From the NCBI RefSeq assembly GCF_024448715.1, contig NZ_JAMOHZ010000010.1:88706-152705 (forward strand): a DNA stretch of 64,000 bases, written 5' to 3'. Source of the stretch: Stutzerimonas stutzeri. Lineage in GTDB: Bacteria; Pseudomonadota; Gammaproteobacteria; Pseudomonadales; Pseudomonadaceae. Every line of letters begins with the position of its first letter. Within the stretch, counting starts at the first letter, position 1. Shown piece after piece: positions 20,706 to 31,347 of this stretch. The position numbers and the translations under genes are program-made. A model generated the notes under the pieces. That model did no database searches. It saw only the letters and a program-made list of their open reading frames with translations, and was not told the DNA's origin.

Positions 20706-21194
20706 TCAGTAGACGTTGAAGCGCCGCCGCGCCCATTGCAGGGCAATGAAGACCCATGGCCAGAGCAAAGCGCTGACCGGGACGGGGACGAGAAACAGAA
20801 GCGTCGGCGGACGATTGCCTGTAAGCGTATTGAGCCACAACTGCACCAATTGCCCGATTCCTAGAATCACCAGCAGTACCAGACTTTGCTGTAATAGCGG
20901 AAACATACGTAGGCGCTGCTGAAGGTTGAGCACCAGAAAGGTGATCAAGATCAACGGCAGGCCGTTCTGCCCCAGCAGGGTGCCGGACAGCACATCGAGC
21001 ATCAGCCCGAAGATGAACGCCGCGACCATACCGCCGCGATGGGGCAATGCGATTGCCCAGTAGGCGATGAACATGGCGAGCCAGAGCGGACGCCCCAGCC
21101 CGATGCTGTGCGGCATGGGTGCCACGCTGAGCAACAGCGCTATCAACAGTGATAACCAGATCACCCAACCATTATTCAGTCGTCCGCTGATCAT
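20706..21194 (-). CDS. mreD: MreD, rod-shape determining membrane protein
   Basis: Integral membrane component of the elongasome that links MreB, MreC and the RodA/PBP2 synthases. The 162-residue product has about five hydrophobic segments and little else. The ATG overlaps the mreC stop in ATGA. Size and place are typical. Confidence 0.93.
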   Translation of the reverse strand: MISGRLNNGWVIWLSLLIALLLSVAPMPHSIGLGRPLWLAMFIAYWAIALPHRGGMVAAFIFGLMLDVLSGTLLGQNGLPLILITFLVLNLQQRLRMFPLLQQSLVLLVILGIGQLVQLWLNTLTGNRPPTLLFLVPVPVSALLWPWVFIALQWARRRFNVY

Positions 21195-22156
21195 GGCTGC
21201 TCCTCGGCGTCCGGTCGCGTCGTATCCGGCGTCGCCGGGGCAGCGTCAGGGGTTTCCGGCTCAGAGATCGCATCGGCAGCAGCCGGCTCCGCCTGCTCGG
21301 CGGCCTCGCGATCGGCCGTCTCCTGAGCTTCGGCAGCGGCTGTGACACGTTCCTCCGGTGTCCGCGAATCGCTGAAGACAAGCAACAGATAGCGGCTGCG
21401 ATTGAGCATCGCAGTGGGGATGGCACGAACGATCAGGAAGGGTTGCCCCGAGCCCCGCACCACCTCGGTGACCTGGGCGACCGGATAACCACTGGGAAAG
21501 CGCTGCCCCAATCCCGAGCTGACGAGCAAATCGCCTTCCTTGATATCGGCCGTCTCGGCGACATGACGCAGCTCGAGATAATCAGGGCTGCCAGTGCCGA
21601 CCGCAATCGCCCGCAAACCGTTGCGATTGACTTGCACCGGAATGCTGTGAGTCACGTCCGTCAGCAATAGGACCCTGGCGGCGTAGGGCATGACTTCGAC
21701 GACCTGCCCCATCAGCCCGCTGGCATCGAGCACCGGCTGGCCGAGGAAGACACCGTCACGCTCGCCCTTGTCGATGAGAATGCGGTGAGTGAAGGGGTTG
21801 GGATCGAGGCCAATCAGCTCGCCAATGATCACTTTGTCATCGACCAATGCGGCGGAGTTGAGCAGCTCGCGCAGGCGCACATTCTGCTCGGTCAGCATCG
21901 CCAGCTTCTGCAGACGCCGCTGCATGAGCAACGCTTCGGCTTTCAGCTTCTCATTCTCGGCGACCAGGCTGGTGCTGCTGCTGATCTGCTCGGTTGCACG
22001 CTGCCAGGTGCGCACCGGTAGATCGGCCAACCAATAGAAAGGCGTCAACACCAGGCCCATCTGGCTGCGCACAGGTTTCAACGTCTCGAAGCGCGCGTCG
22101 ACCACCATCAGCGCGACACAGAGCACGGAGAGCACCAGCAGGCGAACTCCGAGCAA
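21191..22156 (-). CDS. mreC: MreC, rod-shape determining protein (true start unclear, likely upstream)
   Basis: Periplasmic elongasome protein that activates PBP2. From the TTG at 22156 the product has 321 residues: one transmembrane helix (about 3-20), a coiled coil (about 55-85) and the two beta domains with DKGERDGVFLGQPVLDASGLMGQV. The C-terminal 60 residues are a low-complexity Ala/Glu/Pro tail. The frame remains open upstream and encodes IKPLFAKGPLLGVR, which resembles the usual MreC N-terminus, but no ATG, GTG or TTG precedes it. Only a CTG (22187-22189) and the ATC itself are available before the stop at 22214-22216. The real start is therefore non-standard or was altered. Confidence 0.9.
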   Translation of the reverse strand: MLGVRLLVLSVLCVALMVVDARFETLKPVRSQMGLVLTPFYWLADLPVRTWQRATEQISSSTSLVAENEKLKAEALLMQRRLQKLAMLTEQNVRLRELLNSAALVDDKVIIGELIGLDPNPFTHRILIDKGERDGVFLGQPVLDASGLMGQVVEVMPYAARVLLLTDVTHSIPVQVNRNGLRAIAVGTGSPDYLELRHVAETADIKEGDLLVSSGLGQRFPSGYPVAQVTEVVRGSGQPFLIVRAIPTAMLNRSRYLLLVFSDSRTPEERVTAAAEAQETADREAAEQAEPAAADAISEPETPDAAPATPDTTRPDAEEQP

Positions 22157-22223
22157 GGGTCCTTTGGCAAATAGTGGTTTGATTGACAGGTCCTCGCAGC
22201 TGCAGGCTTCAAACTAAACGCGA

Positions 22224-22260
22224 CAAGCCGAGAGCAGAGTGTGGCCCTGCTTTCGGCTTG
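22224..22260. terminator. hairpin between mreB and mreC
   Basis: CAAGCCGAGAGCAG pairs with CTGCTTTCGGCTTG over 14 positions (one G-T pair) around a 9-base loop. It lies in the 128-bp gap between mreB and mreC, both on the minus strand. No long T-run follows, so it may be an attenuator, an RNA-processing signal or a REP-like dyad and not a full terminator. Confidence 0.5.
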
Positions 22261-22284
22261 CGCTTGGAGCTTACCGCTTGTAGG

Positions 22285-23636
<1,352 letters not shown>

Positions 23637-23924
23637 ATGGCGCTTGAACGCTCCGAGGTGGAAAAGATCGCTCATCTGGCCCGTCTGGGCCTGAATGAAG
23701 ACGACCTGCCCCGCACCACCGAGACCCTCAATAACATCCTCGGCCTGATCGATCGCATGCAGGCGGTCGACACTAATGGCATCGAGCCGCTGGCCCATCC
23801 GCTGGAAACCCACCAGCGTCTGCGCGCCGACGAAGTCACTGAGAGCAACCAGCGCGAGGCCTACCAGGCAATCGCTCCGGCCGTGGAAAGCGGCCTTTAT
23901 CTGGTCCCGAAGGTGATCGAGTAA
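23637..23924 (+). CDS. gatC: GatC, subunit C of Asp/Glu-tRNA amidotransferase
   Basis: Small subunit that stabilises GatA in GatCAB, which converts Asp-tRNA(Asn) or Glu-tRNA(Gln) to the amide form. The 95-residue product begins [23 protein letters not shown] and includes [15 protein letters not shown] and the PLAHPLE motif. The start was chosen by its GGAGAA ribosome site and family match. The stop overlaps an ATG of gatA. Confidence 0.95.
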   Translation: MALERSEVEKIAHLARLGLNEDDLPRTTETLNNILGLIDRMQAVDTNGIEPLAHPLETHQRLRADEVTESNQREAYQAIAPAVESGLYLVPKVIE

Positions 23925-23938
23925 TGAAGGACGCCGAC

Positions 23939-25390
23939 ATGCACCAACTGACTCTCGCCGAAATTGCGCGCGCCCTGAGCGAAAAGCGCTTCTCCGCAGA
24001 AGAACTGACCCGCTCGCTGCTGACCCGTATCCAGCAGCTCGACCCGCAACTGAACAGCTTTATCACCGTCACCGAAGAGCAAGCCATTGCCCAGGCCAAG
24101 ACCGCCGATATGCGTCGCGCCAGCGGCGAAAGCGGCGCTCTGCTGGGTGCACCGATAGGCCACAAGGACCTGTTCTGCACCCAGGGCGTGCGCACCAGCT
24201 GCGGCTCGAAGATCCTCGACAGCTTCAAATCGCCCTATGACGCCACGGTGGTCGAACGGCTCGCCGCTGCGGGCGCGGTATCGCTGGGCAAGCTGAACAT
24301 GGACGAATTCGCCATGGGCTCGGCCAATGAGTCGAGTTTTTATGGCGCGGTAAAGAACCCTTGGGATCCGACCCGAGTCCCGGGTGGTTCGTCCGGCGGT
24401 TCGGCCGCAGCGGTTGCCGCACGTCTGCTGCCAGCCGCAACCGGCAGCGATACCGGTGGCTCCATTCGCCAACCCGCCGCGCTGACCAACCTTACAGGAC
24501 TGAAACCGACCTACGGACGCGTCTCGCGCTGGGGCATGATCGCCTACGCCTCCAGCCTCGATCAGGGTGGTCCGCTGGCCCGTACTGCCGAGGATTGCGC
24601 ATTGATGCTCGGCGCCATGGCCGGCTTCGACCCGAAGGATTCCACCAGCGTCGACCAACCGCTAGACGATTATTTAGCGGCGCTGAGCAAGCCGCTTAAC
24701 GGCCTGCGCATCGGTCTGCCGAAGGAATATTTAGGCGCAGGGCTCGATCCGAAGATCGCCGACGCAGTAATGGCGGCGATCGAAGAGCTGAAAAAGCTCG
24801 GTGCCACGGTGAAGGAAATCAGCCTGCCGAACATGCAGCACGCAATCCCCTCCTACTACGTGATCGCGCCGGCCGAGGCTTCTTCCAACCTGTCGCGTTT
24901 CGACGGTGTGCGCTTCGGCTATCGCTGCGAGAACCCAGCGGACCTCACCGACCTCTACAAGCGCTCGCGCGCCGAAGGCTTCGGTGACGAAGTCAAACGC
25001 CGCGTCATGGTCGGTACCTATGCATTGTCCGCCGGTTACTACGATGCCTACTATCTCAAGGCGCAAAAGATTCGCCGCTTGATCAAGAACGACTTCGTCA
25101 GCGCCTTCGATGAAGTCGACGTGATTCTCGGCCCGACCACGCCGAACCTGGCGTGGAAGCTCGGCGAAAAGAATGCCGACCCGGTCTCGGCCTATCTGGA
25201 AGATATCTACACCATCACCGCCAACCTGGCCGGCATTCCGGGCATTTCCATGCCAGCTGGATTCATCGATGGATTGCCCGTAGGCGTGCAGTTGCTAGCG
25301 CCCTATTTCCAAGAGGCGCGCTTGCTCAACGTGGCGCATCAGTACCAGCAAGTGACCGATTGGCACATGCGCGCCCCGGCCGGATTCTGA
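23939..25390 (+). CDS. gatA: GatA, amidase subunit of Asp/Glu-tRNA amidotransferase
   Basis: Glutaminase/amidase subunit that supplies ammonia to GatB. The 483-residue product has the Ser-cisSer-Lys amidase triad in [20 protein letters not shown] and [12 protein letters not shown] chose [13 protein letters not shown] at 23939, which has AAGGA 7 bases upstream and matches the P. aeruginosa length. An ATG at 23924 overlapping the gatC stop would add five residues and is also possible. Confidence 0.95.
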   Translation: MHQLTLAEIARALSEKRFSAEELTRSLLTRIQQLDPQLNSFITVTEEQAIAQAKTADMRRASGESGALLGAPIGHKDLFCTQGVRTSCGSKILDSFKSPYDATVVERLAAAGAVSLGKLNMDEFAMGSANESSFYGAVKNPWDPTRVPGGSSGGSAAAVAARLLPAATGSDTGGSIRQPAALTNLTGLKPTYGRVSRWGMIAYASSLDQGGPLARTAEDCALMLGAMAGFDPKDSTSVDQPLDDYLAALSKPLNGLRIGLPKEYLGAGLDPKIADAVMAAIEELKKLGATVKEISLPNMQHAIPSYYVIAPAEASSNLSRFDGVRFGYRCENPADLTDLYKRSRAEGFGDEVKRRVMVGTYALSAGYYDAYYLKAQKIRRLIKNDFVSAFDEVDVILGPTTPNLAWKLGEKNADPVSAYLEDIYTITANLAGIPGISMPAGFIDGLPVGVQLLAPYFQEARLLNVAHQYQQVTDWHMRAPAGF

Positions 25391-25401
25391 GGAGATTGAA
25401 G

Positions 25402-26847
25402 ATGCAATGGGAAACCGTGATCGGGCTGGAAATCCACGCACAGCTCGCAACCCAGTCGAAGATTTTCTCCGGCAGCGCCACCACCTTCGGCGCCGAGCCC
25501 AACACCCAGGCCAGCCTGGTTGACCTGGGCATGCCCGGCACGCTGCCAGTGCTCAATGCCGAAGCCGTGCGCATGGCTTGCAAATTCGGTCTGGCAATCG
25601 ATGCCGAGATTGCCGACAAGAACGTCTTCGCCCGGAAGAATTATTTCTATCCCGATCTGCCGAAGGGTTATCAAACCAGCCAGATGGATCATCCCATCGT
25701 CGGCAAGGGTTTCCTCGACATTACCCTGGAAGACGGCACGCAGAAGCGCATCGGCATTACCCGTGCGCACCTGGAAGAAGACGCCGGCAAGAGCTTGCAC
25801 GAAGATTTCCACGGCATGAGCGGCATCGACCTCAACCGCGCCGGCACGCCGCTGCTGGAGATCGTTTCCGAGCCGGATATCCGTAGCGCCAAGGAGGCGG
25901 TGGCCTACGTCAAGGCAATCCATGCCCTGGTGCGTTACCTCGGCATCTGCGACGGCAACATGGCTGAAGGCTCGCTGCGTTGCGACTGCAACGTCTCGGT
26001 GCGCCCGAAAGGCCAGACCGAATTCGGCACCCGCGCCGAGATCAAGAACGTCAACTCCTTCCGCTTCATCGAGAAAGCGATTAATCACGAAGTGCAGCGG
26101 CAGATCGAGTTGATCGAAGACGGCGGCAAGGTGGTGCAGGAAACTCGCCTGTACGATCCGAACAAGGACGAGACGCGCTCCATGCGCAGCAAGGAAGAAG
26201 CCAACGATTACCGCTACTTCCCCTGCCCTGACCTGCTACCGGTAGTCATCGAGCAACGCTTTCTCGACGAGATCCGCGCCAGCCTGCCGGAGCTGCCGGT
26301 TGAGAAGCGTGAACGCTTCCAACGCGAATTCGGCCTTTCCGCCTATGACGCCGACGTACTGGCCGCCAGCCGCGAGATGGCCGACTACTTCGAGCAAGTC
26401 CAGCGCACCTGTGGCGATGCCAAGCTGTCCGCCAACTGGGTGATGGGCGAGCTGTCCAGCCTGCTCAACAAGGACAACCTGGATATCGAGCAGTCGCCAG
26501 TCTCTGCCGAGCAGTTAGGCGGGATGATCCAACGCATCAAGGACAACACCATCAGCGGCAAAATCGCCAAGATGGTCTTCGAAGCCATGGCGGCCGGTGA
26601 AGGCTCGGCAGATGACATCATCGAGAAGAAGGGCCTCAAGCAGGTCACCGACTCGGGTGCCATCGAGGCGATGCTGGATGAGGTGCTGGCAGCCAACGCC
26701 GAGCAGGTCGAACAATACCGCGCCAGCGACGAAGCCAAGCGCGGCAAGATGTTCGGCTTTTTCGTCGGCCAGGCGATGAAAGCCTCCAAGGGCAAGGCCA
26801 ACCCTGCCCAGGTCAACCAATTGCTGAAGAGCAAGCTCGAAGGCTGA
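25402..26847 (+). CDS. gatB: GatB, kinase/tRNA-binding subunit of Asp/Glu-tRNA amidotransferase
   Basis: Phosphorylates the misacylated aminoacyl-tRNA and transfers ammonia to it. The 481-residue product has the GatB cradle domain ([22 protein letters not shown] at the N-terminus, [17 protein letters not shown] near 75) and a C-terminal YqeY/tail domain (about 330-481). GAGG lies just upstream of the ATG at 25402. It ends the gatCAB operon and a strong hairpin follows. Confidence 0.97.
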   Translation: MQWETVIGLEIHAQLATQSKIFSGSATTFGAEPNTQASLVDLGMPGTLPVLNAEAVRMACKFGLAIDAEIADKNVFARKNYFYPDLPKGYQTSQMDHPIVGKGFLDITLEDGTQKRIGITRAHLEEDAGKSLHEDFHGMSGIDLNRAGTPLLEIVSEPDIRSAKEAVAYVKAIHALVRYLGICDGNMAEGSLRCDCNVSVRPKGQTEFGTRAEIKNVNSFRFIEKAINHEVQRQIELIEDGGKVVQETRLYDPNKDETRSMRSKEEANDYRYFPCPDLLPVVIEQRFLDEIRASLPELPVEKRERFQREFGLSAYDADVLAASREMADYFEQVQRTCGDAKLSANWVMGELSSLLNKDNLDIEQSPVSAEQLGGMIQRIKDNTISGKIAKMVFEAMAAGEGSADDIIEKKGLKQVTDSGAIEAMLDEVLAANAEQVEQYRASDEAKRGKMFGFFVGQAMKASKGKANPAQVNQLLKSKLEG

Positions 26848-26852
26848 CCCAA

Positions 26853-26880
26853 CGAGGCGGGCCTGACAGGACCCGCCTCG
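26853..26880 (+). terminator. hairpin terminator after gatB
   Basis: CGAGGCGGG pairs with CCCGCCTCG around a 10-base loop, starting 6 bp after the gatB stop. The following TCTCC is only a weak T-tract. Confidence 0.7.
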
Positions 26881-27033
26881 TCTCCGGTGCTCATGACGAT
26901 TGCAGTCAACGCTTCGGTGTCGATCGACCCGTTGAACGGCTGCGTCGGTTAGCGCTCAATAACGTTCAAGACTGTATAGCAATCCACTCCCGGCAGCTGG
27001 TGCCGCGCCTGCATTCATTCAGGGGATTGGCTC

Positions 27034-27417
27034 ATGCAAACCAGACTGCTGGTTATACCCTTCCTGCTCGCCCTGGCTGGCGGCTGTACCGAGAAGCAGG
27101 ATGAAGTTTCGAAAGCCAAACGCACTTTCATCCAGCAGGGCAAGGCGTCCTATTACGCCCGCAGTTTTCATGGCGAGCAGACCGCGAGCGGCGAAACATT
27201 CAATCAAAACGAGCTGGTCGCTGCGCACAAAACGCTGCCGTTCGGCACGCGCGTAAAGGTGACCAATCTCGAAAACGGCAAACAGGTAACGGTACGCATC
27301 GTCGATCGCGGCCCGTTCAAGCCGGGGCGGATCATCGATCTGTCACGGATCGCTGCCAGCAAGATTGACCTGATCGAGGACGGCGTGGTCAACGCCAAGA
27401 TCGAAAAAGTAGACTGA
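27034..27417 (+). CDS. short RlpA-like lipoprotein with a DPBB domain
   Basis: Septal-ring lytic transglycosylase family protein (RlpA type), which in Pseudomonas cleaves stem-less glycan strands. The 127-residue product has a lipoprotein signal with the lipid cysteine at 18 (LALAGGC, slightly unusual Ala at -3) and a double-psi beta-barrel with GKASYYARSFHGEQTASGE and the catalytic-Asp region VRIVDRGPF. It lacks the C-terminal SPOR domain of full-length RlpA, so it probably does not target denuded septal peptidoglycan the same way. Confidence 0.87.
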   Translation: MQTRLLVIPFLLALAGGCTEKQDEVSKAKRTFIQQGKASYYARSFHGEQTASGETFNQNELVAAHKTLPFGTRVKVTNLENGKQVTVRIVDRGPFKPGRIIDLSRIAASKIDLIEDGVVNAKIEKVD

Positions 27418-27447
27418 CCGGGAGCGCCGAATACCGATGGAGTTGCA

Positions 27448-28533
27448 ATGAGTTTAATGACGTTCGCCTATCTGATCGTCGGCCTGGTCTTGTTGATGAC
27501 AGGTGCCGAAGCCCTGGTCCGAGGCGCCGCGAAACTGGCTGCGCGCTTCGGTATCTCTCCGCTGATCATCGGCCTGACCGTCGTCGCGTTCGGCACCAGC
27601 GCACCGGAGGCGGCCGTCAGCATCCAGGCCTCGCTGAGCGGCAGCGGCGACATTGCCGTAGGCAACGTGATCGGCAGCAACATTGCCAATATCCTCCTGA
27701 TTCTTGGCCTTTCGGCAATGGTCGCGCCGCTGCTGGTGTCCCGCCAACTGGTGCGCCTCGACGTGCCGGTCATGATCGGCGCCGGCGTGCTGACCTTCTT
27801 CCTCGCCTGGAACGGCCGCGTCAGCCGGTTGGACGGCGGCATTCTGATGGCCTCGCTGTTGCTCTATACGGTGTTTCTGATCATCGCCAGCAAGCGCGAG
27901 AAAAGACGCGCGCAGGTTGACGAGTTCACCACCGAATACGGCCCCGAAGGCCAACCGAAACCACTCGGCTGGCTCGTCCAGCTGTCGATGATAGTGCTCG
28001 GGCTGGGCCTGCTGATGGCTGGCTCGAATCTGCTGATTGAAGGTGCGGTGGCCCTGGCACGCGCACTGGGCCTGTCCGAACTGGTGATCGGCCTCACCGT
28101 AATCGCGGTCGGCACGTCCATTCCCGAGCTGGCGACTTCACTGCTAGCGGTTTATCGCGGGGAGCGTGATATCGCCGTTGGCAACGTGGTCGGCAGTTGT
28201 ATCTTCAACCTGCTATTGGTGCTCGGTGCCGGAGCGTTGGTTTCGGCCGACGGTCTGTCGATTTCACCCAATGCGCTGGCCTTCGACCTGCCGGTCATGC
28301 TCGCCGTGTTTGGTGCCTGCCTGCCGATCTTCTTTTCCGGATACCAAATCAAACGCTGGGAGGGCACGATGTTCTTAGGCTACTACCTGGCCTATACGCT
28401 CTATCTGGTGATGTTTTCTACCGGCCTGCCGGCCATCAATCTGTTACGCCATGCAATGACTTGGTACGTATTGCCCTTGACGGTCATTACGCTTTTCGTG
28501 ATCTTTCTGCGCGCCTGGAAACACCAGCGCTGA
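27448..28533 (+). CDS. CaCA-family calcium/sodium antiporter, copy 1 (YrbG-like)
   Basis: Inner-membrane cation exchanger of the Ca2+/cation antiporter superfamily. The 361-residue product has about ten transmembrane helices and the two alpha repeats: GTSAPEAAVSIQAS with GNVIGSNIANILL, and GTSIPELATSLLAV with GNVVGSCIFNLLL. The second repeat carries Cys in place of the nearly invariant Asn of GSN. It is 30 bp before a second gene of the same family, so the pair is a tandem duplication in one operon. Confidence 0.9.
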   Translation: MSLMTFAYLIVGLVLLMTGAEALVRGAAKLAARFGISPLIIGLTVVAFGTSAPEAAVSIQASLSGSGDIAVGNVIGSNIANILLILGLSAMVAPLLVSRQLVRLDVPVMIGAGVLTFFLAWNGRVSRLDGGILMASLLLYTVFLIIASKREKRRAQVDEFTTEYGPEGQPKPLGWLVQLSMIVLGLGLLMAGSNLLIEGAVALARALGLSELVIGLTVIAVGTSIPELATSLLAVYRGERDIAVGNVVGSCIFNLLLVLGAGALVSADGLSISPNALAFDLPVMLAVFGACLPIFFSGYQIKRWEGTMFLGYYLAYTLYLVMFSTGLPAINLLRHAMTWYVLPLTVITLFVIFLRAWKHQR

Positions 28534-28563
28534 CCCACCTCGATCCCCTCTGGAGCTACCTTC

Positions 28564-29655
28564 GTGACCCTGATGACGTTCGTCTATCTGATAGCCGGCC
28601 TGGTGCTGCTTGTCGCTGGCGCCGAGGTTTTGGTGCGCGGCGCTGCCAAACTGGCAGCCCAATTCGGCATCCCATCATTGATCATCGGCCTTACCGTGGT
28701 CGCCTTCGGCACCAGCGCGCCAGAGACGGCGGTAAGCGTGCAGGCATCGCTGAATGGCAGCGGCGATATCGCCATCGGCAACGTGATTGGCAGCAACATC
28801 GCTAACGTCTTGTTGATTCTTGGCATGACGGCGCTTATTGCGCCGCTGATCGTGTCTCGCCAATTGATCCGCCTCGATGTGCCGATCATGATCGGCGCCA
28901 GTCTGGTCACCTATGCACTGGCTTGGGACGGCACGCTCAGTCGCCTCGATGGTGCCCTGCTATTTGCGGCCGTCATCGGCTATACCCTGTTCCTGATCAT
29001 CAGCAGCCGCCGCGCCAATGCAGTCGCAGCCGCTGATGACGAGTTCACCAAGGAGTTCGGTCTCGATGGAAAACCAAAGCCCTACGCAAGCCTGATCAAT
29101 GCCGGCCTGGTGATTGCCGGCCTGGTGCTGCTGGTGACGGGATCGAACTTTCTGGTGGAGGGCGCCGTATCGCTGGCCCGTGCGTTGGGCCTGTCGGAAC
29201 TGGTGATCGGTTTGACCGTGATTGCCGTCGGCACTTCCCTCCCCGAATTGGCGACCTCGATACTCGCCGCCATCCGGGGTGAACGCGATATCGCCGTCGG
29301 CAATATCGTCGGCAGCAACATCTTCAACCTGCTCTGCGTGCTAGGGCTGGCCTCGCTGGTATCGCCAGAGGCAATCGGCGTCGCAGCCAGCGCCCTGGCC
29401 TTCGACTTCCCGGTAATGATCGCGGTTGCGCTGGCCTGTCTGCCGATCTTTTTCACCGGTTATGCCATCAACCGCTGGGAAGGTCTGTTGTTCCTGGCCT
29501 ACTACATCGCCTATACGGTCTACCTGGTGACGGCCAGTACCGGGCGCCCGTTTGCCGAAACCTTTGGTGACGCGATTATTGGCTATGTTCTGCCGCTGAC
29601 TGCTGTGACATTGGTGGTGATTTCCGGGCGCGCCTGGAAAAGCCAACGCGCCTGA
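28564..29655 (+). CDS. CaCA-family calcium/sodium antiporter, copy 2 (YrbG-like)
   Basis: Paralogue of the gene just upstream, 363 residues, with GTSAPETAVSVQAS plus GNVIGSNIANVLL and GTSLPELATSILAA plus GNIVGSNIFNLLC. Both alpha repeats are canonical here, unlike copy 1. The start codon is GTG with GGAGCTACCTTC before it. Copies align from end to end and share most hydrophobic segments, so they diverged after a local duplication. The transported ion cannot be told from sequence. Confidence 0.9.
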   Translation: MTLMTFVYLIAGLVLLVAGAEVLVRGAAKLAAQFGIPSLIIGLTVVAFGTSAPETAVSVQASLNGSGDIAIGNVIGSNIANVLLILGMTALIAPLIVSRQLIRLDVPIMIGASLVTYALAWDGTLSRLDGALLFAAVIGYTLFLIISSRRANAVAAADDEFTKEFGLDGKPKPYASLINAGLVIAGLVLLVTGSNFLVEGAVSLARALGLSELVIGLTVIAVGTSLPELATSILAAIRGERDIAVGNIVGSNIFNLLCVLGLASLVSPEAIGVAASALAFDFPVMIAVALACLPIFFTGYAINRWEGLLFLAYYIAYTVYLVTASTGRPFAETFGDAIIGYVLPLTAVTLVVISGRAWKSQRA

Positions 29656-29662
29656 TGCTCAT

Positions 29663-29688
29663 GGCCGGCTGGTCAGATCCAGCCGGCC
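29663..29688. terminator. perfect hairpin between convergent genes
   Basis: GGCCGGCTGG and CCAGCCGGCC form a perfect 10-bp stem around a 6-base loop that contains the AEC-transporter stop codon. It could stop transcripts from both sides, though no T-run is present. Confidence 0.5.
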
Positions 29689-30614
29689 CAGCGGAGCAGG
29701 AATAACCCGGTATTGATCGTCACCGCCGCGCCGAGCGTTGTGATGACGATGATGGTCGCGGCTAATTGATGATTGGAATTGACCGCGCGCGCCATGACAA
29801 AGCTGGAAGCCGCGGTCGGGCAGCCAAAATACAGAAACAGGATACCGAGCTCGGCGCCGCGAAAGCCGCATAGCCAAGCGCCCAGCGTAGCCAGCGCCGG
29901 AAACCAGACCATCTTCATCATGCTCGAGCTCATCGCAATGCCGCTGCTTTCACGCAACACCGCAATCGAGAGTGTGCCGCCGATGCAGATCAGAGCCAGC
30001 GGTAGCGTCAGCTGAGCGAAATATTGCCCCGATGTCATCAGCCAATCGGGTAGAGGAACCTGCCAATAGGCGAAGGGTATCGCTGCGGTCACGCCAATGA
30101 TCAAAGGGTTGCGCAGAATACTGCGGATGATCGCCCGGGCATCTGCGTGGCCATCGGGGCTGTAGATCGCTAAGACCACGGCAGACAGGCTGTTATACAA
30201 AAGGATTACCACACCGGCCAGCACGCCGCCGAGCGAAAGCCCGTAGTCGCCATAAAGACTGGTAGCCAATGCCAGTCCGATCACGCCGTTGTTGCCGCGA
30301 AAAGCACCCTGCACGTAGACGCCGCGATCCGCCACCGGACAGCGCCAATGCGCCCAGGCCCAAGCCAGCAAAAAGCCACCCACCGTAGCGGCTATGTAAT
30401 AGATAAGCAGTGCCGGCTGTAGCGCGGCGCTTAAATCCGCCTTGATGACCGAAAGAAACAGCAGCGTTGGCATCGTGGCGTTGAACACCAACGTCGATGC
30501 CGTATGGATGAATGCACCATCGATCCAGCGCAGGCGCATCAGTGCGACGCCGGCAAACAGCATTACGAAAACCGGTGCGGTGACGCTCAGGGTCTGCAGA
30601 ACCAGGGGGAGCAT
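29673..30614 (-). CDS. AEC-family transporter (auxin efflux carrier fold)
   Basis: Membrane permease of the AEC family, members of which export malate, auxin-like acids or other small anions. The 313-residue product has about ten hydrophobic helices in two halves: an N-terminal FVMLFAGVALMRLRWID with the conserved asparagine region RGNNGVIGLAL near 105-115, and a C-terminal YFGCPTAASSFVMA segment. Substrate unknown. It reads away from the redox two-component system and converges with the CaCA pair. Confidence 0.85.
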   Translation of the reverse strand: MLPLVLQTLSVTAPVFVMLFAGVALMRLRWIDGAFIHTASTLVFNATMPTLLFLSVIKADLSAALQPALLIYYIAATVGGFLLAWAWAHWRCPVADRGVYVQGAFRGNNGVIGLALATSLYGDYGLSLGGVLAGVVILLYNSLSAVVLAIYSPDGHADARAIIRSILRNPLIIGVTAAIPFAYWQVPLPDWLMTSGQYFAQLTLPLALICIGGTLSIAVLRESSGIAMSSSMMKMVWFPALATLGAWLCGFRGAELGILFLYFGCPTAASSFVMARAVNSNHQLAATIIVITTLGAAVTINTGLFLLRWAGWI

Positions 30615-30754
30615 GGCAACGCTCGAAAAGAAGAGTCGTGGATACCAACAGGGTAAACAAAAACTGCCGGATCGGGCGCCGGGCTAGCCGTCGACTTGGT
30701 ATAAACAGCGCAGTGCCGGCATCCAAGACGGCTACCTGCGCTTGCTGAGGGCGA

Positions 30755-31315
30755 TCAGCGCCGAACCGGGCGCTTCTGCAGCTTGCGCTGCAAGGTCCGC
30801 CGATGCATGCCCAACGCGCGCGCCGTGGCGGAGATGTTGCCGTCATGCTCAGCGAGCACGCGCTGGATATGCTCCCACTGCAGCCGGTCCACCGACATCG
30901 GGTTTTCCGGCACCAGCGTATCCAGATCAGCATGTTTGGAAAGCAGTGCGGCGAGCACGTCGTCAGCGTCGGCGGGTTTGCACAGATAGTTGCAAGCACC
31001 GCGCTTGATCGCCTCGACCGCGGTGGCGATGCTCGAATAGCCGGTGAGGATAAGCACCTTCATCTCCGGGTCCAGCTCGAGCAGTTTGGGCAGCAGTACC
31101 AAGCCTGAGTCGCCTTCCATCTTCAGGTCCAGTACCGCGTAATCGGGCAATTCTTGCTGCGCCATCTCCAGGCCTTCCTCGGCCGATCCGGCGATGCTGA
31201 CATGCAAACCACGGCGGCTCATGGCGCGTGCCATGACACGGGTAAATGTCGGATCGTCATCCACTAGCAGCAGATGGGGCTGATCGTCGCCTTCGTGCTG
31301 CAACTCTTCGGTCAT
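30755..31315 (-). CDS. roxR: RegA/ActR/RoxR-type response regulator
   Basis: Redox-responsive DNA-binding regulator. The 186-residue product has a receiver domain with the phosphorylated aspartate at 63 (YAVLDLKMEGDSG), a proline-containing linker and a C-terminal Fis-like helix-turn-helix (DGNISATARALGMHRRTLQRKLQKR). This short architecture is diagnostic for the RegA/PrrA/ActR/RoxR group. It is 32 bp from its sensor. In Pseudomonas RoxSR controls cyanide-insensitive oxidase and respiratory genes. Confidence 0.92.
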   Translation of the reverse strand: MTEELQHEGDDQPHLLLVDDDPTFTRVMARAMSRRGLHVSIAGSAEEGLEMAQQELPDYAVLDLKMEGDSGLVLLPKLLELDPEMKVLILTGYSSIATAVEAIKRGACNYLCKPADADDVLAALLSKHADLDTLVPENPMSVDRLQWEHIQRVLAEHDGNISATARALGMHRRTLQRKLQKRPVRR

Positions 31316-31347
31316 GTCTGGATTCCTCGCATCATTGTCACGTCAGT

